Made by a program: the position numbers and the translations under genes
Notes under the pieces: model-generated
The model's database searches: none
What the model saw: only the letters and a program-made list of their open reading frames with translations
Told to the model about the DNA's origin: nothing
Part shown: positions 1 through 5,540 of the stretch, in pieces
Layout: every line of letters begins with the position of its first letter
How positions within the stretch are numbered: position 1 is the first letter of the stretch
NCBI GenBank assembly: GCA_013695715.1
Contig: JACCZZ010000307.1
Span: 1 to 6,178, forward strand
Length of the DNA stretch: 6,178 bases
Reading direction: 5' to 3'
Source: Chitinophagales bacterium
Lineage (GTDB): Bacteria > Bacteroidota > Bacteroidia > Chitinophagales > UBA10324

Positions 1-878
1 ATGTTAATGCGTTTATTGATTATACAGAAAAGAAAAAGTCAGGAACAGTAATTCAGCGTTTGTTCAGAATGCCTGGGGACCATAATACTATTTATCACAA
101 TCTTGTAAACAATGGAATACTGCAATTTAGCGATACGGAGTATCATAAGATTGATGTTGCTGCAAAAGATGTTTATGGAAATGTTTCACACCTTATTTTT
201 TATTTGAAGCAAAGGAAAATTGATCTCCAAAATGATGTCGAAGTTGAAAACACTCCTTTTTTTCATTACGACCAGCAGAACACCTTTAATGAAGACAGCA
301 TTCAGATTAGCTTTCCTGCAAATGTTTTTTATGAGAACTTGAATTTTCAATATAGTATGGAGAGCACTTACTCTAACAGTCAGTATTCAGCATTGCATCA
401 TATACACAACAGATTTACTCCCGTGCACAGCTATTACACCATTCGTTTATTGCCCCGGTACATTCCAGCTTCCATAAAGTCGAAAGCGTTAATTGTATAT
501 GAAGATGGGAACGGAGAACAGATTGCAAAAACCACCACATGGGAAAATGAATGGCTTGTAACCAGTGCGCGTGAATTTGGAGATTTCTACGTAATGGTAG
601 ATACAAGTCCGCCGAAAATTGTGCCATTAAGAATTGTACAAAATAAGTTGCTCACCGGAAATATGCTCCGCTTCTCCACTTCAGATAACCTTTCAGGAAT
701 AGTTAATTACAGCGGTTATCTGGATAGCAAATGGTTCTTGATGGAATATGATTCCAGGAATGGTCAGCTATCAGGCATGCTACCACCTGATTTGCCTGCT
801 GGTGAACATTCTTTAATCTTAATAGTTAATGATGATGTGAAAAATGGAAGAACGTACACCTTTAATTTTAAAAAATAA
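1..878 (+). CDS. M23-type metallopeptidase, C-terminal part (5' truncated)
   Basis: The reading frame is already open at base 3, so the gene begins outside the window; the first ATG seen (base 60) is internal. The visible part starts near VNAFIDYTEKKKSGTVIQRL and continues into two beta-rich segments. The first ends around DVYGNVSHLIFYL. The second, after DTSPPKIVPL, has a DNLSGIVNYSGYLDSKW stretch. In Bacteroidota this arrangement is typical of the regions that follow the LytM/M23 zinc peptidase domain in periplasmic or surface peptidoglycan hydrolases. The catalytic H-x3-D and H-x-H motifs are not in the window, so activity cannot be judged. No T9SS sorting tail is seen; the protein ends in YTFNFKK. 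The stop lies 2 bases before the bcp start, suggesting co-transcription. The family call rests on recognised C-terminal patterns, and another Ig-like exported protein is the main alternative. Confidence 0.72.
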   Translation, partial: VNAFIDYTEKKKSGTVIQRLFRMPGDHNTIYHNLVNNGILQFSDTEYHKIDVAAKDVYGNVSHLIFYLKQRKIDLQNDVEVENTPFFHYDQQNTFNEDSIQISFPANVFYENLNFQYSMESTYSNSQYSALHHIHNRFTPVHSYYTIRLLPRYIPASIKSKALIVYEDGNGEQIAKTTTWENEWLVTSAREFGDFYVMVDTSPPKIVPLRIVQNKLLTGNMLRFSTSDNLSGIVNYSGYLDSKWFLMEYDSRNGQLSGMLPPDLPAGEHSLILIVNDDVKNGRTYTFNFKK

Positions 879-880
879 TT

Positions 881-1357
881 ATGCTTGAGGTTGGTGAAAA
901 AGCTCCATCATTTAAAGCAAAGGATCAGAATGGCAATACGGTGTCGCTCTCTGATTTTAAGGAAAGAAAAGTAATACTGTTTTTTTACCCTGAAGATGAC
1001 ACACCCACCTGTACTCAGGAAGCCTGTAACCTGCGCGATAACTTTTCTTTACTAACTGACAAAGGATATATAGTGCTTGGTGTAAGCCCCGATGAGGTAA
1101 GCTCCCATAAGAAATTCGAAAAGAAATTTCAGTTGCCTTTTCCATTACTTTCTGATCCACAGAGGAAAATAATAGAAGCTTATGGTAGTTGGGGACCGAA
1201 GCAGATGTTTGGTAACCATTACATGGGTGTCATCCGTCAAACCTTTATAATCAATGAAAAAGGAAGGATTGAAAAAATCTTTAGGAAAGTGCATTCTAAG
1301 AATCATGCGCATCAAATTATAGAGGCATTCAACAGTAACAATTTGGCAGAAGAGTGA
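881..1357 (+). CDS. bcp: Thioredoxin-dependent thiol peroxidase, Bcp/PrxQ family
   Basis: This is a 158-residue peroxiredoxin of the BCP/PrxQ class, which reduces hydrogen peroxide and organic hydroperoxides with electrons from thioredoxin. The peroxidatic cysteine is C44 in the motif DDTPTCT, with T41 as the usual active-site threonine. A second cysteine at C49 gives the C-x4-C spacing of two-cysteine PrxQ enzymes, in which it is the resolving cysteine. R119 (in VIRQTF) fits the conserved active-site arginine. The length matches the family (about 150-160 residues) and no signal peptide is seen, so it should be cytoplasmic. The ATG at 881 places the usual N-terminal LEVGEKAPSF at the correct distance. 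No Shine-Dalgarno is visible, as is common in Bacteroidota. The gene follows the peptidase by 2 bases and probably shares its transcript. Its 3' end overlaps the promoter of the next gene. Confidence 0.96.
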   Translation: MLEVGEKAPSFKAKDQNGNTVSLSDFKERKVILFFYPEDDTPTCTQEACNLRDNFSLLTDKGYIVLGVSPDEVSSHKKFEKKFQLPFPLLSDPQRKIIEAYGSWGPKQMFGNHYMGVIRQTFIINEKGRIEKIFRKVHSKNHAHQIIEAFNSNNLAEE

Positions 1358-1373
1358 TTATCTTCTATTTTTG
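1342..1373 (+). promoter_or_regulatory. Bacteroidota-type promoter (TTTG / TAnnTTTG)
   Basis: TTTG at 1342-1345 is followed after 20 bases by TATTTTTG at 1366-1373. This matches the Bacteroidota vegetative promoter: TTTG near -33 and TAnnTTTG near -7, spaced about 19-21 bases. The -33 part lies inside the last codons of bcp. Transcription would start near 1378-1380, giving a leader of roughly 15 bases before the ATG at 1394. It would drive the reelin-like gene and probably the genes after it. The match is exact, but AT-rich DNA yields such boxes by chance. Confidence 0.6.
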
Positions 1374-1393
1374 GCGGCAACAAAAATTTCAAC

Positions 1394-2230
1394 ATGAGAA
1401 AATATACTATTTACTTAGTTACTATCTGTACGGCAGTAGTATTATTATTTCAATTTTCAGAAGTTAGGACCAACAGCATTCAACCACCCGCCGGAAGAAC
1501 GGGAGCTCCGGGGGAGCTGACCTGCGGAGATGGTGCAGCATGTCATAATACGACCCCTAATACTGGAAGTGGAAGTGTGATGCTTTCATTCAACGGTGAC
1601 AACAATGAATATGTACCAGGTGATACCTACCAGGTAACGGTCACGGTTCTTGATCCCGATGCTTCTAAGTTTGGTTTCGAGTGTACAAGTATTGATAATA
1701 ATGGAGACTCCGCGGGCATATGGTCTGGAGAGGTACAGGGAAATATCGCTTTTCCAACGGCTGGCGCTGTAGACGACCGTAAATATGTCTCTCATTTCAT
1801 GGCTGACGCAAACAATACATGGATCGTAAATTGGATCGCACCTGCGACTGACATTGGAGCTGTAACATTTTACGCTTCAGGAAATGCTGCTAATGGAAAT
1901 TCTTCAGCCACTGGTGATGAAATCTATACAACTTCCCTTACAATAAATATGGCTACGGGTATAGAAATAATTGAATCCGGTAATCCATTTATGGTAGAAA
2001 GTATTACGCATGATTATCTTAACGTCCAATATTATTCTGCAGGTCTGAATTCAGTGGCCTTTCAATTATATGATCTTAACGGGAAGCATTTGAAAAGCTT
2101 TGATGGCAACAGCCAATCCCCAGGCACTCACAGCACCACTCTTGATGTAAGCAGTATTCCGCAGGGATTATACTTTTTACAATACGTATCCGGAAACATT
2201 GGAATCACCAAAAAAATAATTATCGATTAA
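1394..2230 (+). CDS. Reelin-like (choice-of-anchor V) secreted protein with haem-like CxnCH motif and T9SS type A sorting domain
   Basis: This is a 278-residue exported protein. Residues 1-26 form a signal peptide (MRKY, then a hydrophobic stretch). Residues 33-52 carry AGRTGAPGELTCGDGAACHN, the GxTGAPGE...C...CH signature found before the choice-of-anchor V domain in Bacteroidota. The cysteines are C44 and C50 with H51, a C-x5-C-H arrangement resembling a c-type haem site but longer than CxxCH. Residues 60-185 form the reelin-like beta domain (YVPGDTYQVTVTVLD, KFGFECTS, TFYASGNAANG, EIYTTSLTI). Residues about 200-278 are a type A T9SS sorting domain (VAFQLYDLNGKHLKSF, IPQGLYFLQY, final KKIIID), so the protein should be sent through the outer membrane and fixed to the surface or released. 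It has its own promoter just upstream. The next gene starts 3 bases after the stop. Haem attachment is inferred, not shown. Confidence 0.85.
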   Translation: MRKYTIYLVTICTAVVLLFQFSEVRTNSIQPPAGRTGAPGELTCGDGAACHNTTPNTGSGSVMLSFNGDNNEYVPGDTYQVTVTVLDPDASKFGFECTSIDNNGDSAGIWSGEVQGNIAFPTAGAVDDRKYVSHFMADANNTWIVNWIAPATDIGAVTFYASGNAANGNSSATGDEIYTTSLTINMATGIEIIESGNPFMVESITHDYLNVQYYSAGLNSVAFQLYDLNGKHLKSFDGNSQSPGTHSTTLDVSSIPQGLYFLQYVSGNIGITKKIIID

Positions 2231-2233
2231 AAA

Positions 2234-2641
2234 GTGTCGGGTTCTGCGCTCACATTGCTTAAAACTCCTTTTTCAATTTGCTTTGTCTTTGTGGTGCTGC
2301 TTTCAAGCTGCGCGAATGATAAAGCATTTGAGCCTGTTCCTATGGTTATTGATACTACCTGTATCCCAAATGGTTATCAGGTTACTTATACGCAGGATAT
2401 AAAAATAATTCTCGAAACATACTGCACCAATCCTATGTATGGCAGTTGCCATCAGTCTGGTTCTGAATACGATTATACATTTTATGAGGGCATTAAGGAA
2501 GAAGCAGATACAGGCACGTTGGAATTGAGGGTTTTGATTTACCATGATATGCCTCCGCCTTATTCTCTAGGCCCAAAGGATCTTACAAGTTGCGAACTAC
2601 AGAAACTCTCTGAATGGATTTACAATGGTGCCCCCGAATAG
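2234..2641 (+). CDS. Putative cytochrome c-like lipoprotein with unusual C-x7-C-H motif
   Basis: This is a 135-residue protein with a lipoprotein signal peptide: hydrophobic residues 13-23, then lipobox LSSC with the lipidated cysteine at C26. The mature part follows the small cytochrome c-like plan seen in many Bacteroidota lipoproteins: a Cys-Pro turn (TTCIPNG, C43), the helix YTQDIKIILETYC, the motif C64-x7-C72-H73, then YEGIKE, a MPPP segment (M106, a likely second haem ligand) and a final helix LQKLSEWIYNGAPE. C43 and C120 could form a disulfide. The spacing between the presumed haem cysteines is far longer than CxxCH. The chosen start is GTG at 2234; a TTG at 2255 would give a neater 19-residue signal peptide and cannot be excluded. 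The gene is in the same frame as its upstream neighbour, one codon past that stop, and is surely co-transcribed with it. Haem binding is an inference. Confidence 0.78.
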   Translation: MSGSALTLLKTPFSICFVFVVLLSSCANDKAFEPVPMVIDTTCIPNGYQVTYTQDIKIILETYCTNPMYGSCHQSGSEYDYTFYEGIKEEADTGTLELRVLIYHDMPPPYSLGPKDLTSCELQKLSEWIYNGAPE

Positions 2642-2701
2642 ATATTTAATTAATGGTATGGAAATTGGCATTCGGCGGATATCTAAGATTAAATTTTATA
2701 A

Positions 2702-3301
2702 ATGAACTATCAAACTGCTGCAATACTAAGTTGTAAGCACATTGCAAAGAGATTGTTTTTCATAACTACTCTTCTTGTTAGTCTTATCCCTGCAAAATCA
2801 CAGGATGTTTATCTGTCAACAAACAGTACAATTTCATTTTTTTCTGAAACACCACTCGAAAACATAGACGCTGTCACCAATCAGGCTGTTGGGGCACTAA
2901 ATGTTAAAACTAAAACCGTTTTCTTCAAAGCTAAATTGAGCACTTTTGAATTTAAGAAATCTCTTATGCAGGAGCATTTCAATGAGAACTATATGGAAAG
3001 CGAAAAATATCCCTTCGCAACTTTCAATGGAACCATCAATGAAGAGGTTGATTTAACCCAAGAGGGCACTTATCAAATTACAGCTACAGGTAAATTTTCT
3101 TCCCACGGAGTTGATCAGGATCGCATTATTCCTGGAACCATTGTAGTAAAAGATGATAGCCTGGAGGTGACGAGTGCCTTTGATGTAAAAGTAGCCGACC
3201 ATCAGATCAAAATTCCGTCTGTAGTTGCTCAAAACATTGCAGAGACCATGCAGGTGAAAGTGCATGCGGTGATGACCCCGGCAGAGGCAACCTCAAAATA
3301 A
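2702..3301 (+). CDS. YceI family periplasmic protein
   Basis: This is a 199-residue exported protein of the YceI family, a lipocalin-like beta-barrel fold known to bind isoprenoid lipids in some members. Residues 1-33 form a signal peptide with an unusually long polar lead (K12, H13, K16, R17), a hydrophobic core FFITTLLVSLI and a plausible cleavage site AKS/Q. The domain fills residues 35-192. It opens with ISFFSETPLENIDAV and holds the family's hallmark segment FEFKKSLMQEHFNENYMES followed by KYPFATFNG, then TGKFSSHGVDQDR and a FDVKVADHQIKIP strand. The start at 2702 is the only in-frame ATG that keeps the signal peptide. The gap to the lipoprotein gene is 60 bases without a convincing promoter, so read-through from upstream is likely. 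Its position between a haem-like lipoprotein and a DUF5777 barrel suggests an envelope role in electron or lipid carriage; this is inference. Confidence 0.92.
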   Translation: MNYQTAAILSCKHIAKRLFFITTLLVSLIPAKSQDVYLSTNSTISFFSETPLENIDAVTNQAVGALNVKTKTVFFKAKLSTFEFKKSLMQEHFNENYMESEKYPFATFNGTINEEVDLTQEGTYQITATGKFSSHGVDQDRIIPGTIVVKDDSLEVTSAFDVKVADHQIKIPSVVAQNIAETMQVKVHAVMTPAEATSK

Positions 3302-3318
3302 TATTCATCGAAAGATTC

Positions 3319-3356
3319 GATAACCCCCTCAAGAACATCCTGGGGATTTCTTTTTT
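3319..3356 (+). terminator. Possible weak rho-independent terminator
   Basis: A nine-position stem with two mismatches (arms 3319-3327 and 3342-3350, CCCC against GGGG at its core) has a 14-base loop and is followed directly by six T at 3351-3356. A second small hairpin, ATCGAA-AGA-TTCGAT at 3307-3321, overlaps its left arm. If used, it would end or reduce transcription after the YceI gene. The stem is imperfect, so the call is tentative. Confidence 0.38.
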
Positions 3357-3429
3357 CTAATACAAATGCGACCTTTACTCCCATATTAGAAAACACTGTA
3401 AGTACTCGTCTTAAGAATCTCCGCCTATT

Positions 3430-4380
3430 ATGAAATCTTTAACCCTCTTTTCAGCATTAATGCTGATCACTATCCCTATTTCATTGTTTGCGCAAGAACC
3501 TGACCTCTCCGCCATTGTAGATAAAAATTCAGAATCGGCAACTAAAGAGTTTGTTACAGCTACCTTCAAAGGCTTTCGCATTATCAATGCTCAAACGAAT
3601 GAGACAGCAAAAAAACACAATCTCCATTTTAACATTGCCCATCGTTTTGGAGACATAGCCAGCACAGGTGCAGGCATACATTCATTTTTTGGCTTTGATG
3701 CCGCTTCTGACATTCGCTTTTCTTTTGATTACGGAATAACAGATCGGCTTCAATTGGGTGTCGGCAGGTCTAAAGGAATTGACGCTTACTCACAACTATA
3801 TGATGGAAACATTAAATACCGATTGCTGCGCCAAACAACAGATAATAAAATGCCGGTAAGCCTAACCTTATACGGAGTTGCAGCTATTACAGGGCGTGGT
3901 GCATCTTCGGATAGTACCTCTGATGCCTCTTTTCAGAATGCTTCTCAAAGAATGTCTTATGTTACTCAGGCAATTATTACACGAAAGTTTTCACAATCTA
4001 TCTCGCTCCAACTTGTACCATCCTGGATACATCGCAATTTTGTTGTGTTTAATGATGAAAATGATATGGTGTCACTCGGTGTTGGTGCAAGAGTAAAGGT
4101 CACAAGACGGTTTGCAATTATTGCAGATTATTTTTATAACTTTTCCAATTTCAGGATGGATGAAGTAGATGCGGATGGTAACAATATCTATTTTGATCCA
4201 CTGGGCATTGGGGTGGAAATAGAGACAGGAGGGCATGTGTTTACAATAAACTTTACCAATTCTACAGGAATTCTTGAAAATTGTTTTCTGCCTTTCACAC
4301 GTTCTAATTGGCTCGATGGACAGTTCCGTTTTGGTTTTAACATTGCACGGAATTTCGTCATAGGAGAAAAAAGCTGGTAA
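3430..4380 (+). CDS. DUF5777 family outer-membrane beta-barrel protein
   Basis: This is a 316-residue protein with a clear signal peptide (residues 1-21, MKSLTLFSALM..., cleavage LFA/Q). The mature protein alternates polar and hydrophobic residues in short strands, as expected of a beta-barrel. It matches the DUF5777 pattern: TFKGFRIINAQTNE, then HNLHFNIAHRFGDI, the HSFFGFDAASDIRFSFDYGI segment and RLQLGVGRSKGID near residues 75-120. Later come LTLYGVAAITGR and a C-terminal part with HVFTINFTNSTG, a conserved W (SNWLDGQFRFGFNI) and a final strand. Location in the outer membrane is likely; no function is established for the family. To my knowledge such genes often lie beside YceI and cytochrome-like genes in Bacteroidota, as here. 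A 128-base gap precedes it, with no recognisable promoter but with a possible weak terminator, so it may depend on read-through or an unrecognised start site. Confidence 0.88.
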   Translation: MKSLTLFSALMLITIPISLFAQEPDLSAIVDKNSESATKEFVTATFKGFRIINAQTNETAKKHNLHFNIAHRFGDIASTGAGIHSFFGFDAASDIRFSFDYGITDRLQLGVGRSKGIDAYSQLYDGNIKYRLLRQTTDNKMPVSLTLYGVAAITGRGASSDSTSDASFQNASQRMSYVTQAIITRKFSQSISLQLVPSWIHRNFVVFNDENDMVSLGVGARVKVTRRFAIIADYFYNFSNFRMDEVDADGNNIYFDPLGIGVEIETGGHVFTINFTNSTGILENCFLPFTRSNWLDGQFRFGFNIARNFVIGEKSW

Positions 4381-4386
4381 TTACAG

Positions 4387-4404
4387 TTTCAGCTTCTCCT
4401 GAAA
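4387..4404 (+). terminator. Hairpin after the DUF5777 gene, weak terminator candidate
   Basis: TTTCAG at 4387-4392 and CTGAAA at 4399-4404 form a perfect 6-bp stem with a 6-base loop, starting 6 bases after the stop codon. A competing pair, AAGCTG at 4371-4376 and CAGCTT at 4390-4395, shares part of it. No T run follows, so an intrinsic terminator is doubtful; transcript 3'-end protection is an alternative. Confidence 0.28.
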
Positions 4405-4469
4405 TGCATACACCCATTGCTATTGCTTAACCCATAATTTAATTTCATTAACGTGCAGTGGTGTAAGAG

Positions 4470-5255
4470 ATGTCGTCCATGGTTGTTCCATTATATGAAG
4501 GAAGATTTACAGTAGATATAAGTAAGAAGTTTATTCCATTCGATGCTTCTATAGATTCTATGAAAGACAGACCAGCGTCGCTGCTGGTAGATATTGTTCC
4601 ATTCCTTGTTAAAACCAGGGATGAACTTATTGTAATTGATCCGGGTCTGGGGCAGCAAAACAATGGTTCATTTCCTATTCACCAAAATATTAAGAGTGCT
4701 GGGCATTCCCATGAAGAGGTGTCAATGGTTCTGCTGAGCCATCTGCATAAGGATCACGCTGGTGGCATTGGTTATTACGAAGACAATTTTTTTAAACTCA
4801 TGTTTCCCAACGCAAAATATTATTGTCAGCAGAAGGAAATGGAGCAGGTGATAAGTACTGCTGACTCTCCATCGTACGAGGAGGGAAAACTTAGATTTTT
4901 AAAAGATAGTATCAACCTTCAATATTTGAATGGAGATGGAATGCTTAAACATGGTATTTCCTATGAGATTAGTGGTGGCCATACACAATATCATCAGGTC
5001 TTCACGATAGTAATAGATGGACAGAGCTTTTTTTTTGGAGGAGATGTGTTGCCACAACCTAAGCAGTTGCTGATGAAATATGTAGCAAAATACGATTTCG
5101 ACGGGAATGCTGCAGCAGCCAGGCGAATAGAGTATGGAAAAAGAACCGTTGCCAATGGCGGGATCTGCCTCTTCTTTCATTCTTATGAGATGCCTGGTGC
5201 AAAAATCCAAATGGATAAAGCCGGTAAATTTCAATTGGAAAGAGCATTGTTATAG
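4470..5255 (+). CDS. Metallo-beta-lactamase-fold hydrolase
   Basis: This is a 261-residue metallo-beta-lactamase-fold hydrolase with a complete two-metal ligand set. H91-x-H93-x-D95-H96 lies in SHLHKDHAGG, H171 in SGGHTQYH, D192 in FFGGDVLP and H237 in FFHSYEMPG. The preceding strand ELIVIDPGLG (residues 52-61) is the usual beta-turn with the conserved Asp-Pro-Gly. There is no signal peptide, so it should act in the cytoplasm. The spacing of H171, D192 and H237 resembles quorum-quenching lactonases of the AiiA type, but the tyrosine those enzymes carry three residues after the bridging Asp is a proline here (P195). The substrate therefore cannot be named. An in-frame stop at 4464-4466 limits the start to ATG 4470 or ATG 4479; the former is used. 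It lies 89 bases after the barrel gene and is probably its own unit, though no good promoter is visible. Confidence 0.93.
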   Translation: MSSMVVPLYEGRFTVDISKKFIPFDASIDSMKDRPASLLVDIVPFLVKTRDELIVIDPGLGQQNNGSFPIHQNIKSAGHSHEEVSMVLLSHLHKDHAGGIGYYEDNFFKLMFPNAKYYCQQKEMEQVISTADSPSYEEGKLRFLKDSINLQYLNGDGMLKHGISYEISGGHTQYHQVFTIVIDGQSFFFGGDVLPQPKQLLMKYVAKYDFDGNAAAARRIEYGKRTVANGGICLFFHSYEMPGAKIQMDKAGKFQLERALL

Positions 5256-5348
5256 AAATGTTATAAGGATAATGAGTCACATTGATGTTATTTTTCCATT
5301 TTTAAAATGCATTATAGACATAAAGTTTTGTTAGCTACCATGATTAAA

Positions 5349-5375
5349 AATACTTAACCCTTATGAATAAGTATT
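5349..5375. repeat. 8-bp perfect inverted repeat flanked by ATGATTA direct repeats
   Basis: AATACTTA at 5349-5356 and TAAGTATT at 5368-5375 are exact reverse complements around an 11-base loop. Copies of ATGATTA sit on both sides at 5340-5346 and 5384-5390. It could be an operator for the downstream gene. Read on the minus strand, the hairpin is followed by five T, so a weak minus-strand terminator is the alternative. Confidence 0.4.
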
Positions 5376-5476
5376 ACCAAACAATGATTAACCATCTTCA
5401 GAGATATAAGGTCTTTATCTTTCTATTGATAAATTAGAAATTGTATTTTCGTCCGCCCTTTAGTAAAAAATTTGAA

Positions 5477-5501
5477 AGAAGTCATTTAGTGAAATACTTC
5501 T
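5477..5501 (+). promoter_or_regulatory. Leader hairpin upstream of the secreted-protein gene
   Basis: AGAAGT at 5477-5482 pairs with ACTTCT at 5496-5501. After a single bulged C (5483), ATTT at 5484-5487 pairs with AAAT at 5492-5495, closing on a four-base AGTG loop. This is ten base pairs with one bulge, ending 39 bases before the ATG at 5541. It may be a leader structure affecting translation or transcript stability. No T run follows on the + strand, so it is not a + strand terminator. Confidence 0.4.
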
Positions 5502-5540
5502 AATTACCTATTACCAAAAGCAGAAACCTAAAGTTTATCT

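Larger units (their letters stand above)
5256..5540. other. AT-rich intergenic region with inverted repeats
   Basis: These 285 bases hold no open frame I can support and separate the hydrolase gene from the secreted-protein gene. They contain two inverted repeats (listed separately), a pair of ATGATTA direct repeats at 5340-5346 and 5384-5390, and only imperfect promoter boxes such as TATTTTCG at 5444-5451. A weak AATG/CATT hairpin lies at 5271-5283. The promoter of the downstream gene is presumably here but I cannot place it. Confidence 0.6.

Noticed and set aside
415..627. Minus-strand frame opposite the peptidase C-terminus
   Set aside because: It is a shadow of a well-supported + strand gene, with no domain and no start signals.
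2665..2697. Promoter-like TTG and TAAATTTT before the YceI gene
   Set aside because: The -7 box lacks its final G, the spacing is 22 bases, and the implied transcript start falls at the start codon, leaving no leader.
3229..3384. A 51-residue minus-strand frame starting MGVKVAFVLEKRNPQDV, covering the gap after the YceI gene and running into its 3' end
   Set aside because: The first half looks protein-like, but the frame is short, has no recognisable domain, overlaps the end of a certain gene antisense and has no promoter I can see. A search of the translated frame against related genomes would decide it.
4899..5280. Two overlapping minus-strand frames opposite the hydrolase gene
   Set aside because: The + strand frame contains the complete metal-binding motif set; the opposite frames show low-complexity, Ile/Tyr-rich or His/Arg-rich sequence with no domain.
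5134..5334. + strand 66-residue frame overlapping the end of the hydrolase gene
   Set aside because: Most of it is an out-of-frame reading of the hydrolase gene, and the remainder is AT-rich non-coding sequence without domain or start signal.
5426..5474. Promoter-like boxes before the adhesin-like gene: TTG 5426 with TATTTTCG 5444, and TTG 5441 with AAAATTTG 5467
   Set aside because: Each -7 box has a mismatch and the spacings (15 and 23 bases) lie outside or at the edge of the accepted range.
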